In this document: positions 8,608 to 18,463 of the stretch, piece after piece | Numbering within the stretch: the stretch's first letter is position 1 | How the letters are laid out: each line of letters starts with the position of its first letter | Origin: Bacteroidales bacterium | Lineage (GTDB): Bacteria; Bacteroidota; Bacteroidia; Bacteroidales; F082 | Length of the DNA: 64,000 nt | Direction: 5' to 3' | Assembly: GCA_028277395.1 (NCBI GenBank) | Contig: JANQGJ010000054.1 | Span: 1 to 64,000 of the forward strand | Made by a program: the position numbers and the translations under genes | The notes under the pieces: model-generated | Database searches by the model: none | What the model saw: only the letters and a program-made list of their open reading frames with translations | Told to the model about the DNA's origin: nothing

Positions 8608-10653
8608 ATGACTTTTTTAAATCCTGAATATCTCATTGGTCTATTTGCACTAAGTATTCCTGTAATCATTCATTTATTCAATTTCAGAAGACATAAAAGA
8701 ATGTATTTCAGCGATATATCAAGATTAAAAAATATTACAACCCAAACAAGAAAACAGCATAAGTTAAAACATATTATAGTTTTAATCCTAAGATTATTAT
8801 CTCTGTCAGCCATAATTATTGCACTTGCCGGCCCTGTACTACCAGAAGGAAAATCAGTCAGATTATCAGATACAAAAACAATTGCCGTTTATATTGATAA
8901 CTCATTCAGTATGATGGCTGAAGGGAACAGCGGCAGATTATTTGAGGAAGCAAGGCTTGAGGCATTAAATGTTGTAAGTTTATCCCCGGATAATGCCAGG
9001 TATATATTACTGACAAATGATAATAAAGGCAGTTTGATGAGACTGCTTGGAAAAGAAGAACTAATATCAGAAATTGAAAGCCTGACTATTACACCCGGAA
9101 CAAAAAAACTATCGCAGATTGTTGATGTTCGCAACAGAATTATGTCGAATAACAATATAAATGCATCTGATACTTATCTTTTTTCTGATTTTCAATCCAA
9201 TTTATTTGATATTGAGTCCCTTAGCAACGACAGCTCAAATCATTATTTTTTCATTCCATTAGACCACCTTAATAACAGAAATATTTTTATTGACAGTCTC
9301 TACATTGACAACAATGAGATCTCGACAGGAAATACAATAGGTTTGAATGTGAATATTACAAACGATTCTGACGACGATTATAAAAAAATACCTCTAAAGC
9401 TGACTGTTAATAATCAGCAAAAAGCTGTAGCTGGTTTCGATATAAATGCCGGGATGACAACTCAAATACCCCTGAATTTTACTTCCGGTATTACCGGATG
9501 GCAAAAAGGAATGGTTGAAGTTGAAAACTATCCAATTACATTTGATGACAAACTGTATTTCTCATATTATATGAGTACCGGGATTAACGTACTTATAGTT
9601 AACCATGATGGAAAGAATAATGCATTAAAAACATTTTATTTGTCAGACGATACTTTTAACGTATCTGAGGTAAATTTCAGGTCAATAAATTATGGTAATT
9701 TATATGAGTATGACCTGGTTATACTAAATTCAATACCGGAAATTTCCAGTGGATTAATAGTACAATTAAAAGAATTTGTATACCGGGGAGGTAATTTACT
9801 ATTTATTCCTCCTCATTATGAAAATGCACACGTTATTTCTACATTCTTTAAAGAATTAAACCTGGGTGAGTTAAAAGCTATTGACACATCGGATACAAGA
9901 GTAACAAGACTAAAACTTTCGAATAAACTATTTTCAGGGTCGGTTAAAAAAGTTCCGCAAAACGCTGAATTGCCAAACGTATTTAAACACTACCAATATA
10001 ACTTTCCCGCAAATTCAAATGTTGAAACACTGGTTAGCTTATTATCAGGGAATGATTTTCTCTCAAGTAAGAAAATTGGTGCCGGTGAGTTATTCATATT
10101 GTCAGTTGGACTGGACAGAAGCTATGGTGATTTTACTACACAATTGCTTTTTTCTCCAATAATGCATGGTATCGCTGCGAAAAGAGGGATTTCCGATAAG
10201 CTCTACTATATACTTGGTAAGGATAAAAATATCAGAATAGCAACAGGTAGTTTGGTGCCTGGAGAAAAACCGGCAATATTGCGATCATTAAATGATGGTA
10301 AATCATTAATTCCATTTCAAAAATATGGAAATAACGAGTTGAACATTCAGCTTGAGAACCTTGAGATCAACAATGGTTTTTATGAAGTAATACTCAATGA
10401 TTCAGTAATCTCGGTACTTGCATTCAATTATAACAGAACAGAATCTGATATGAATTTCTATAATCAGGAACAACTGTTTGAAGCTTGTAGTAAATCCGGG
10501 TTAAATTATTTCGATATATTAAACCTATCAGATCCCAATTATACGGAAGTGATAAACGAGTTGCAAAAAGACAGTGATTTTTGGAAGCTATTTATTATTT
10601 TCGCACTTTTTGTATTATTAATGGAGATATTAATATTGAGATACTGGAAGTAG
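8608..10653 (+). CDS. BatA-like membrane protein with vWA-type domain
   Basis: A 681-residue membrane protein. The N-terminus is the double-transmembrane module of the BatA/aerotolerance family (helices near 7-23 and 55-75, with the short basic FNFRRHKR segment between). A von Willebrand A-like domain follows, with metal-site residues D97, S99 and S101 in IDNSFS. A middle region near 320-420 (VLIVNHDG, YDLVILNS, FVYRGGNLLFIPP) resembles a glutamine-amidotransferase-like fold. A C-terminal helix ends in LRYWK. The likely topology is a large domain held at the membrane. No MoxR, BatB or BatD genes are adjacent, so any role in a Bat complex is inference. A protein of similar layout is encoded at 56272-58371. 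Confidence 0.82.
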   Translation: MTFLNPEYLIGLFALSIPVIIHLFNFRRHKRMYFSDISRLKNITTQTRKQHKLKHIIVLILRLLSLSAIIIALAGPVLPEGKSVRLSDTKTIAVYIDNSFSMMAEGNSGRLFEEARLEALNVVSLSPDNARYILLTNDNKGSLMRLLGKEELISEIESLTITPGTKKLSQIVDVRNRIMSNNNINASDTYLFSDFQSNLFDIESLSNDSSNHYFFIPLDHLNNRNIFIDSLYIDNNEISTGNTIGLNVNITNDSDDDYKKIPLKLTVNNQQKAVAGFDINAGMTTQIPLNFTSGITGWQKGMVEVENYPITFDDKLYFSYYMSTGINVLIVNHDGKNNALKTFYLSDDTFNVSEVNFRSINYGNLYEYDLVILNSIPEISSGLIVQLKEFVYRGGNLLFIPPHYENAHVISTFFKELNLGELKAIDTSDTRVTRLKLSNKLFSGSVKKVPQNAELPNVFKHYQYNFPANSNVETLVSLLSGNDFLSSKKIGAGELFILSVGLDRSYGDFTTQLLFSPIMHGIAAKRGISDKLYYILGKDKNIRIATGSLVPGEKPAILRSLNDGKSLIPFQKYGNNELNIQLENLEINNGFYEVILNDSVISVLAFNYNRTESDMNFYNQEQLFEACSKSGLNYFDILNLSDPNYTEVINELQKDSDFWKLFIIFALFVLLMEILILRYWK

Positions 10654-10747
10654 TTAATGCTTAAAATTATATTGGAGTTTTCAGTTTATCATTTTTTCTG
10701 TTTACCAGCGAATAACAGATGTTAATATAAAAGAGCAATAAAAGATA

Positions 10748-13477
10748 ATGAGTGATATTGAAGAAACCGGTGATCAGTTAGCAAATCATCAGATAAACCA
10801 GGAAGAAGGTCATAAAACAACACACCTTAGGGGTATGTATCAAAACTGGTTTCTGGATTATGCCTCTTATGTAATACTGGAACGTGCTGTTCCTGAGGTT
10901 GATGATGGCTTAAAACCAGTTCAACGCAGAATACTCCATGCCATGAGTCGACTTGATGACGGCAGGTTTAACAAAGTTGCCAATATAATTGGTCATACAA
11001 TGCAGTTTCACCCTCATGGCGACGCATCAATTGGTGATGCACTGGTACAACTGGGTCAAAAGGAATTATTGATCGATATGCAGGGTAACTGGGGTAATAC
11101 ACTTACAGGTGACCGGGCTGCTGCTCCCAGATATATTGAAGCACGATTATCGAAGTTTGCGAAAGACGTCGTATTTAATCCTAAGACAACCACATGGAAA
11201 TCTTCATATGACGGTCGTAATAAAGAACCAGTAACATTACCTGTTAAGTTCCCGTTGCTTCTTGCACAGGGAGTTGAAGGAATTGCTGTTGGTCTGGCCT
11301 CAAAAATTTTACCTCATAATTTTGTTGAATTACTTGATGCTTCAATATCTTATCTTCAAAACAAAGATTTTGAATTATTACCTGATTTTATTACAGGTGG
11401 TATGGCAGATTTTTCAAAATATAATGATGGTTTAAGGGGAGGAAAAGTGAGGATCAGGGCTAAAATTTCCCAGACTGATAAAAAAACGCTTACTATTAAC
11501 GAAATCCCCTACTCTACTACAACATCATCATTGATTGACTCCATCGTTGCAGCAAATGACAAAGGGAAGATCAAAATAAAGAAGATAGATGACAATACTG
11601 CAGAGAATGTAGAAATTGCTATTCATCTGGCTGCTAATGTATCCCCAGATCAAACTATTGATGCACTATATGCATTTACCAACTGTGAAGTAAGCATTTC
11701 TCCCAACTCTTGTATTATTGTAGAGCAGAAACCTCATTTTATATCGGTAAAAGATATCCTTAAACAAAATACAGATCATACTGTTTACCTGTTAAAAAGA
11801 GAACTGGAAATCAGGTTAAATGAACTGGAAGACATGTGGCATAACTCATCTCTTGAGAAAATCTTCATAGAAAACAGGATTTATCTTGATATTGAAGAAT
11901 GTGAAACATGGGAATGTGTTATAGAAACAATTGACAAAGGATTATCTCCATTCAAGAAGTTATTAAAACGTGAAGTTACTGAAGAAGATATAGTTCGATT
12001 AACAGAAATTAAGATAAAGAGAATCTCAAAATTCAATGCCTTCAAAGCTGATGAGATGATCAAATCAATCGAAGAAGAAATAAATGAAGTAAAAAACCAT
12101 CTTGCCCACCTGGTTGATTTTGCGATAAACTATTTCAGGCAGATCAAAAAGAAACACGGTAAAGGCAGAGAAAGAAAAACTGAAATTAGAAATTTTGATA
12201 CAATTAATGCCTCCAATGTAGCCGTTGCGAATTCAAAACTATATATTGACAGGGATGAAGGATTTGTTGGCACAGCTCTTAAGAAGAATGAATACATTAC
12301 TGAATGTTCTGATATAGACGATATTATAATATTCAAGACAGATGGTACTATGGTTGTTCATAAAGTTGCTCCTAAAGTGTTCATTGGTAAAGGGATTATT
12401 CATGTTGATGTTTTTAAGAAAAATGATGACAGAACCATCTACAACATGATATATCAAAACGGTAAACGAGGAAATTATTATGTAAAACGTTTTGCTGTTA
12501 AAGGGATTACAAGAGATAAGGAATATGATCTGACGATTGGTACCGAAGGAACAAAAGTTATATACTTTACAGCAAATCCTAATGGTGAAGCTGAAGTTAT
12601 CAAAATAAACCTCAGGGCAAAGCCAAAGCTTAAGAAGTTACATATGGACTTTAATTTCAGCGACTTAGCCATTAAGGGAAGGAATTCAAGAGGTAATATT
12701 CTGTGTAAACATGCAATAAAAAATATTGTAAAAAGAGAAGAGGGAGTTTCCACGCTTGGTGCACTAAATATCTGGTTTGACGATACCGTACGCAGACTGA
12801 ATTCTGATGAAAGAGGTGAGTACATTGGTGCATTTAAGGGAGATGACAAGATACTATCGATCATGGATTCGGGAGAATTCAAACTTTCTGGATATGACTT
12901 ATCAACTCATTTTGAGGACAATATGATTGAAGTAATAAAGTTTAATCCTGATACTATAATATCAGCTGTTTACTTTGATGGAGATCAGAAGAAATACTAC
13001 ATAAAAAGATTTCAACTTCCTGAAAATACTACAACTAATAAGTTGTTTAATTTTATTGGTGAAGAAAAAGGATCTAAACTGATAACATATTCATTCGATT
13101 ACCTTCCCCGTCTTCAGTTTGAGATAAAGAAAAAAGGTAGTGATGAGACTGAAGTTGAAGTGGTTCCTTTGGCTGATTTCATTTCTGTTAAAAGTTTCAG
13201 GGCTAAAGGAAAACGGTTGTCAAATTACGACTTAAAAAAATTAAAGCTCATTGAACCTTTACCTTATACACCTCCTGAAAAAGTTGAGAACGAAGAGTCT
13301 GAACATGTTGATGATAATGGGATTGCAGATGAAGAAAACCAATTAATAACCGGAGAATCAGAATCGAATGATCAGTCAGGATCGGACAATGACAACATTT
13401 CGGATATTTTAAAAGATTCAAAGATATCACCACCTGATGATGTAAAAGATCCTCCACAGCTGGAACTTGAGTTTTAG
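10748..13477 (+). CDS. parC: DNA topoisomerase IV subunit A
   Basis: A 909-residue type IIA topoisomerase A subunit that cleaves and rejoins DNA to decatenate daughter chromosomes. The N-terminal part shows the winged-helix and breakage-reunion region (ERAVPEVDDGLKPVQRRIL, HPHGDASIGDALV, and RAAAPRYIEARL with the active-site Tyr near residue 129). A coiled coil and a beta-pinwheel C-terminal region follow. The last 80 residues are acidic and low in complexity. The C-terminal domain lacks a clear GyrA box, and the overall form matches the ParC of Bacteroidota, so topoisomerase IV is preferred over gyrase. ParE is not in the window. Confidence 0.9.
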   Translation: MSDIEETGDQLANHQINQEEGHKTTHLRGMYQNWFLDYASYVILERAVPEVDDGLKPVQRRILHAMSRLDDGRFNKVANIIGHTMQFHPHGDASIGDALVQLGQKELLIDMQGNWGNTLTGDRAAAPRYIEARLSKFAKDVVFNPKTTTWKSSYDGRNKEPVTLPVKFPLLLAQGVEGIAVGLASKILPHNFVELLDASISYLQNKDFELLPDFITGGMADFSKYNDGLRGGKVRIRAKISQTDKKTLTINEIPYSTTTSSLIDSIVAANDKGKIKIKKIDDNTAENVEIAIHLAANVSPDQTIDALYAFTNCEVSISPNSCIIVEQKPHFISVKDILKQNTDHTVYLLKRELEIRLNELEDMWHNSSLEKIFIENRIYLDIEECETWECVIETIDKGLSPFKKLLKREVTEEDIVRLTEIKIKRISKFNAFKADEMIKSIEEEINEVKNHLAHLVDFAINYFRQIKKKHGKGRERKTEIRNFDTINASNVAVANSKLYIDRDEGFVGTALKKNEYITECSDIDDIIIFKTDGTMVVHKVAPKVFIGKGIIHVDVFKKNDDRTIYNMIYQNGKRGNYYVKRFAVKGITRDKEYDLTIGTEGTKVIYFTANPNGEAEVIKINLRAKPKLKKLHMDFNFSDLAIKGRNSRGNILCKHAIKNIVKREEGVSTLGALNIWFDDTVRRLNSDERGEYIGAFKGDDKILSIMDSGEFKLSGYDLSTHFEDNMIEVIKFNPDTIISAVYFDGDQKKYYIKRFQLPENTTTNKLFNFIGEEKGSKLITYSFDYLPRLQFEIKKKGSDETEVEVVPLADFISVKSFRAKGKRLSNYDLKKLKLIEPLPYTPPEKVENEESEHVDDNGIADEENQLITGESESNDQSGSDNDNISDILKDSKISPPDDVKDPPQLELEF

Positions 13478-13571
13478 TTATAGGTACTGCTATAAATATA
13501 AATTCCTGTCTTTTATTTCATTTAATACTGTAATGTATAAGACTTCGATTTATACTTTCGTAAAAATTATA

Positions 13572-13579
13572 TATTTTTG
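13572..13579 (+). promoter_or_regulatory. -7 promoter element before the flavin reductase gene
   Basis: TATTTTTG, 78 bases upstream of the ATG at 13658, followed by the frequent GC-containing initiation context TTTTTGCCGCCC. Confidence 0.65.
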
Positions 13580-13657
13580 CCGCCCTTATTTACAAATCAT
13601 TTGTGTAAATTTTCACATTTCAAATACTAAAATTACAAAACTAAATTATCAGTAATA

Positions 13658-14311
13658 ATGCAAATTACAGGACTACACAAACTAATCGAAATAAAAGATC
13701 TGACTGAATCAACATATATACTTAAAATTGAAAGAAAAGGGATGGAATTTGAGGCCGGGCAGCACATATTGCTTGGCAGAGCTAATGATCCTGATCAGAG
13801 AGAATATTCAATTTACAGTGGCGTTAATGATGAATACCTTGAAGTTTTAATCAAAGAAGTAACTGACGGATCTGTCTCAAAACACCTGAAAAATCTAGCT
13901 TCGGGAGACATGTTAAATGTAGAAGGTCCGCTGGGTTTCTTTGGGTTAAACAAAAATAAAATTTCCAATGGTAAATTTTTGTTCGTTGCCAGTGGAACTG
14001 GGATTGCACCATTTCATAGTATGATACGTACAAATCCAAACCTCAACTATAAAATTCTTCATGGTATAAGAACCTGCGATGAAGCTTATGGAATGGAATC
14101 ATATGAAAAAGAAAGATATGTCAGGTGTGCCTCCAGGGAAACTGAATGTGATTTTACAGGTAGAGTTACTGACTATATAAAACAGAATACTTTTGATAAG
14201 GATACTTTGTGCTATTTTTGCGGAAACTTTAAGATGATCAAAGAAGCTATGGATTTGCTTGAGAAAAAAGGTATTCCGGGAAACCAACTTCACGCAGAGG
14301 TTTATTTCTAA
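13658..14311 (+). CDS. ferredoxin-NADP(+) reductase-like FAD oxidoreductase
   Basis: A 217-residue protein with the two-domain ferredoxin-NADP reductase fold. The FAD-binding beta-barrel has REYSIYSG near residue 48. The NAD(P)-binding domain has the glycine-rich GTGIAPF near 110, and YFCGNFKMIKEA follows near the C-terminus. It is short and has no fused ferredoxin or haem domain. It should move electrons between NAD(P)H and a soluble carrier in the cytoplasm. Partner and direction cannot be decided from sequence. It has its own promoter and the following miaB-like gene is 139 bases away. Confidence 0.8.
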   Translation: MQITGLHKLIEIKDLTESTYILKIERKGMEFEAGQHILLGRANDPDQREYSIYSGVNDEYLEVLIKEVTDGSVSKHLKNLASGDMLNVEGPLGFFGLNKNKISNGKFLFVASGTGIAPFHSMIRTNPNLNYKILHGIRTCDEAYGMESYEKERYVRCASRETECDFTGRVTDYIKQNTFDKDTLCYFCGNFKMIKEAMDLLEKKGIPGNQLHAEVYF

Positions 14312-14450
14312 AAAACAACACGATAAAATCATGAATTCGACAATTGTGTAATATCCGGCAATCAAATAATATCGGTTTACGGTATTGTAATGATTATTTT
14401 ACCTGGTATTAATTCTAATTTCGTCGTTTAATCGATTAAAAAGTAAACAC

Positions 14451-15881
14451 ATGAAATATCATATAGTACAACTCGGCTGTCAAATGAATATCAGCGATGG
14501 TGAAAGAGTACGTAAAGTACTTGAAGACACCGGGTTTACTCTGACAGACAAACCAGAAGAAGCCAGCTTAATTGGTGTAATCGCATGTTCTGTTCGTCAA
14601 AAGGGAATTGACAAAGTGTATAACATGATAAGCACCTGGAATAAATGGAAAAATTCCAGAAATCTTCTGACTTTTGTTTCCGGATGTGTTCTGCCTGCTG
14701 ATAAAGAAAAATTCCTGAAACTATTTGATATGGTTTTTACCATGAGTCAACTACCGGAAGTACCGGATATGATCAGGCAATATGGAATAGTTACACCACA
14801 TGGTATTAGTCAGGGAAATGGAAATGATAGCAATATAAATACCGGTAATATCCAGGATACTACGGAATTCAAATTAAATCCGGTGAAAATCAATCCTGAC
14901 AAAAATTCCCTGGTACAAAAACCGGAGATAGGAATTGAAGATTTTTGGCAAATTGAACCTAAATATGGTTCGAATATTGAGGCATATATTCCAATCCAAA
15001 ACGGATGTGACAAATTTTGCACTTATTGTGCTGTTCCTTACACAAGAGGACGTGAGGTTTCCAGGCCATCGGAAGAGATATTGAATGAACTTCGATTACT
15101 TGTGGAAAAAGGAGTTAAGTCGATTACTATTTTGGGTCAAAACGTTAATTCTTATGGCCTTGATAAAAAAGGAAATGAAATTAGCTTTGCAAAGCTACTG
15201 GAAAAGATAGGTGAGTATGGTAATGTATCCGGAAAGGATTTCTGGGTTTATTTTACCTCACCACATCCCAGAGATATGAGTGTGGAAGTCATAGAAATGG
15301 TTGCAAAATACAAATGTCTGGCTAATCAGATTCACCTTCCGGTTCAATCCGGGGATGATAAAGTTTTGGTGAGAATGAACAGAAACCATTCTATAAGTGT
15401 TTATCGGGATATTGTAAACAGCATACGAAGGTTGGTTCCTGATGCTACAATTTTTACAGATATAATTGTTGGTTTTACGGGTGAAACACCAGAAGAGTTT
15501 GAGAATACCATCGGAATAATGGGAGAATTCAAATACAATATGGCATATATAGCTCAATATTCCCCTCGTCCTGGTGCAACCAGCTCAAGATGGGCTGATG
15601 ATATTCCTAAGGAAGTTAAGAAAGAAAGGTATCATCGTCTTACCTCTGAAATGACAAAATATACTCAACTATATAATAATAAGCTTATTGGTACAACACA
15701 GAAAGTATTGGTAAGAGGAACTGACAGAAAAGAAGGATATTTATCTGCTATCACTGAAGGCAGGATTGTAGCCCGTTTTAAATCAAATGACAATGGTCTT
15801 ATTGGAGATTTTATTAATATCCTGATTACATCCGCTGCACCACTTTCAATTGAAGGGGAGCTTATTAAAAATGAAAATTAG
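14451..15881 (+). CDS. miaB: MiaB-type radical SAM tRNA methylthiotransferase (divergent)
   Basis: A 476-residue enzyme of the MiaB/MtaB family, which adds methylthio groups to modified A37 in tRNA. The N-terminal UPF0004 domain has the three auxiliary-cluster cysteines C10, C46 and C79. The radical SAM cluster is C186, C190 and C193 (CDKFCTYC). A TRAM domain closes the protein. The N-terminal domain is unusual: the common VNTCSVR motif is replaced by VIACSVR, the segment between C46 and C79 is diverged, and a Gly/Asn-rich insertion lies near 118-165. It is followed after 8 bases by an MtaB gene, probably in one operon. It may be MiaB itself or a divergent paralogue. Confidence 0.82.
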   Translation: MKYHIVQLGCQMNISDGERVRKVLEDTGFTLTDKPEEASLIGVIACSVRQKGIDKVYNMISTWNKWKNSRNLLTFVSGCVLPADKEKFLKLFDMVFTMSQLPEVPDMIRQYGIVTPHGISQGNGNDSNINTGNIQDTTEFKLNPVKINPDKNSLVQKPEIGIEDFWQIEPKYGSNIEAYIPIQNGCDKFCTYCAVPYTRGREVSRPSEEILNELRLLVEKGVKSITILGQNVNSYGLDKKGNEISFAKLLEKIGEYGNVSGKDFWVYFTSPHPRDMSVEVIEMVAKYKCLANQIHLPVQSGDDKVLVRMNRNHSISVYRDIVNSIRRLVPDATIFTDIIVGFTGETPEEFENTIGIMGEFKYNMAYIAQYSPRPGATSSRWADDIPKEVKKERYHRLTSEMTKYTQLYNNKLIGTTQKVLVRGTDRKEGYLSAITEGRIVARFKSNDNGLIGDFINILITSAAPLSIEGELIKNEN

Positions 15882-15889
15882 TCCAACTC

Positions 15890-17179
15890 ATGAGTAAAAA
15901 AATTGCATTTAAAACATTGGGATGCAGGTTAAATCTGTTTGAAACCGATTCTCTTGCTTCTGAATTCTCAAAAAGGGATTATAAGATCGTAGATTTTTCT
16001 GACAAAGCTGATATATATGTAATTAACACGTGCACCGTTACAAGTATGAGTGATCAGAAATCAAGAAGGGTAATAAGTCAGGCAGGACGCAGGAAAGAAG
16101 ATGGGATCACTATTGTAACCGGTTGTATGGCTACCAACTACAAAGAACAACTTGAAAAAAATAAGAATATAGACTATGTGGTTGACAACGATCACAAAAC
16201 CTCTGTAATTTCAATTGCTGAAGCCCATTTCAATGGCGAAATTATTGACAATAATTCATTTGAGAAAGACCTGTTTAATTATGAACCGGCAAAAGACACA
16301 TTTCACACCAGAAGCTTCATTAAAATACAGGATGGGTGTGATAATTTTTGCACCTTTTGTATAATTCCCAAGGTAAGAGGAAGAGCAACCAGCAGACCGG
16401 TTGAGGATGTACTAAATAATATCAGGAAAGTTGTTGAGTTTGGTTATAAAGAAATAATAATAACAGGAGTTAATATTGGCAGATACAATAGTGATGGCAA
16501 TGATTTTGAGGCTCTGGTCGAAAAAATGCTGGAAATTCCCGGTGATTTCAGGATAAGGATATCTTCCATTGAACCCGACGGATATACTGACAGTTTCTTC
16601 AGGTTGTTTAAGCATCCAAAACTTGCCCCGCATATGCATATCTGCCTGCAAAGTGGTTCTGAAGAAATACTGCTTAGAATGCGCAGGATGTACACTGCAA
16701 AACTATTTAAAGAAATGTCTGAAAAACTTCAGGAGATGTATCCCGGGTTTAATCTGACTACAGATATAATTGTTGGTTTTCCGGGTGAAACAGATGAACA
16801 ATTTCAGGAAACGGTAAGCATGACGAAATCAATTGGGTTCGGCCATATTCATACTTTTAAATATTCTGTTCGAAAAGGAACAAGAGCTGAAAGATTGCCG
16901 GATCATATAGACGAAAAAGAAAAAAACCGGCGAGGTGATATAATAAGGAAAGTATCTGAAGAGTCAAGACTTAATCACAGAAAATCATTTATTGGTAAGA
17001 CTCAAAGGGTATTGGTCCAGAAAATTCTTGAAGATGGATATGCAAGAGGATTTGGGGAACATTATATTCCCGTAATAATAACCGAACTTGGTCTTAAAAC
17101 AAATAAGTTTTATGATGTCGAAATTCATGGATTAACAGAAAAAGATGAACCTACAATGCTCGCTGGTTTAATAAAGTAA
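15890..17179 (+). CDS. mtaB: tRNA t6A37 methylthiotransferase
   Basis: A 429-residue radical SAM methylthiotransferase. It starts with the MtaB-type N-terminus (AFKTLGCRLN with C12, INTCTVTSMSDQKSRR with C48, and TGCMAT with C79) and has CDNFCTFC (C150, C154, C157) for the catalytic cluster. The CRLN form and the SDQKSRR motif point to MtaB, which converts t6A37 to ms2t6A37 in ANN-decoding tRNAs, and not to MiaB. It is directly downstream of the MiaB-like gene, so both A37 thiomethylation steps are probably transcribed together. Confidence 0.92.
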   Translation: MSKKIAFKTLGCRLNLFETDSLASEFSKRDYKIVDFSDKADIYVINTCTVTSMSDQKSRRVISQAGRRKEDGITIVTGCMATNYKEQLEKNKNIDYVVDNDHKTSVISIAEAHFNGEIIDNNSFEKDLFNYEPAKDTFHTRSFIKIQDGCDNFCTFCIIPKVRGRATSRPVEDVLNNIRKVVEFGYKEIIITGVNIGRYNSDGNDFEALVEKMLEIPGDFRIRISSIEPDGYTDSFFRLFKHPKLAPHMHICLQSGSEEILLRMRRMYTAKLFKEMSEKLQEMYPGFNLTTDIIVGFPGETDEQFQETVSMTKSIGFGHIHTFKYSVRKGTRAERLPDHIDEKEKNRRGDIIRKVSEESRLNHRKSFIGKTQRVLVQKILEDGYARGFGEHYIPVIITELGLKTNKFYDVEIHGLTEKDEPTMLAGLIK

Positions 17180-17219
17180 CAAAAAAAAGGTAATTGTTTT
17201 TTTATATTAAATATTTATA

Positions 17220-17227
17220 TATTTTTG
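17220..17227 (+). promoter_or_regulatory. -7 promoter element of rpsT
   Basis: TATTTTTG followed by GCAGCCC, 35 bases before the rpsT ATG. Confidence 0.75.
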
Positions 17228-17262
17228 CAGCCCGAAAATAATAATGTAAACGCAATAGAAAT

Positions 17263-17517
17263 ATGGCTAATCATCAATCAGCAATTAAAAGAATCAGACA
17301 GACAGAAGCTAGAACTCTACATAACCGTTATTACGCTAAAACAATGCGTAATGCTGTTAGAAAATTCAGAACACTTACTGACAAGAAAGAAGCTGAAGAT
17401 TCTTTACCAAAGCTTTACGAAATGATTGACAGGCTTTCGAAAAAGGGAATTATTCACAAAAATAAAGCCGGAAATATCAAATCGAGAATCACAAAATTTG
17501 CCAACGGATTGGCGTAG
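17263..17517 (+). CDS. rpsT: 30S ribosomal protein S20
   Basis: An 84-residue, strongly basic, helical protein with the S20 N-terminus MANHQSAIKRIRQ and the conserved HKNKAGNIKSRITK near its end. It binds 16S rRNA in the lower body of the small subunit. It has its own promoter and a strong terminator, so it is a single-gene unit. Confidence 0.97.
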   Translation: MANHQSAIKRIRQTEARTLHNRYYAKTMRNAVRKFRTLTDKKEAEDSLPKLYEMIDRLSKKGIIHKNKAGNIKSRITKFANGLA

Positions 17518-17538
17518 GCAATAAAAATAATAAATTTT

Positions 17539-17569
17539 AGCCCTGCTATTAATGTGGCAGGGCTTTTTT
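17539..17569 (+). terminator. intrinsic terminator after rpsT
   Basis: AGCCCTGC (17539-17546) pairs with GCAGGGCT (17557-17564), with a 10-base loop and a run of six T. Confidence 0.92.
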
Positions 17570-17710
17570 GAATGACCTCCCCCCGACCCAATAATTTCAT
17601 TGATTAATAATAAACAACCTGAATTGCTAATGCAGTTAAGGATATTCCTATAATTTGATTTTACCAGGATAACGATCCAATATTATTATTCAATTAAAGT
17701 ATTAACTACA

Positions 17711-18403
17711 ATGAAAAAAAAATTACCTATAAAACAATGGGCAAATGACGATCAACCAAGAGAGAAACTAGCCTTGTACGGGAAAAGACAGTTAAGTAAA
17801 GCTGAGCTGATCGCTATACTTATTGGAATGGGGAACAGAGATGAATCGGCAGTTGAGCTTGCAAGAAGAATTTTAAAATCAGTAGACAATAACCTTGCAG
17901 AACTTTCGCAATTAGACATAAAACAACTTTCCTCTTTTAATGGAATCGGACGCGCAAAAGCAATAACAATAATTGCCGCACTTGAAATTGGAAGAAGACG
18001 CCGTGCCGATGATGTAATGCAGCGAAAGAAAAAAATAAGTTCAAGTAAAGATGCATACGACCTGATGTATGCGGATCTAAGTGATAAAAATCATGAAGAA
18101 TTCTGGATATTGCTTCTTGATCGTGCCAACCAGTTGATCACTAAAATCAATATTAGTGAAGGTGGTATTTCCGGGACAATTGCAGATCCAAAAAAAATTT
18201 TCAAACACGCTCTTGAAAATAACAGTTCAGCAATTATCCTGGCCCATAATCATCCATCCAACAACCTGCAACCCAGCAAGAATGATATCAAACTAACCAG
18301 CACTATCACAAAAGCTGGTGAGACTTTAGAAATAAATGTTCTCGATCATATTATTGTTGGTAGCGATAATTATTTTAGTTTCGCGGATGAATCCATGATA
18401 TAG
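17711..18403 (+). CDS. radC: RadC family protein (JAB/MPN metalloprotein)
   Basis: A 230-residue RadC protein. The N-terminal half has a helix-hairpin-helix-like region (SSFNGIGRAKAITIIAALEIGRRR). The C-terminal half is a JAMM/JAB domain with the metal-binding AHNHPSNNLQPS motif followed by the Asp in KNDIKLT. The genetic name implies DNA repair, but the biochemical role of RadC proteins is unsettled. It is a full-length chromosomal copy, not one of the truncated mobile-element forms. Confidence 0.93.
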   Translation: MKKKLPIKQWANDDQPREKLALYGKRQLSKAELIAILIGMGNRDESAVELARRILKSVDNNLAELSQLDIKQLSSFNGIGRAKAITIIAALEIGRRRRADDVMQRKKKISSSKDAYDLMYADLSDKNHEEFWILLLDRANQLITKINISEGGISGTIADPKKIFKHALENNSSAIILAHNHPSNNLQPSKNDIKLTSTITKAGETLEINVLDHIIVGSDNYFSFADESMI

Positions 18404-18463
18404 TTTTAAAAGCTAATTGTATTTTGGTATTCAGGGAATTTAACAATAACATTTTTGTTTAGA

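Noticed and set aside
15258-15557. 99-residue minus-strand frame inside the miaB gene
   Set aside because: It is antisense to a well-supported enzyme, with no signal or promoter of its own.
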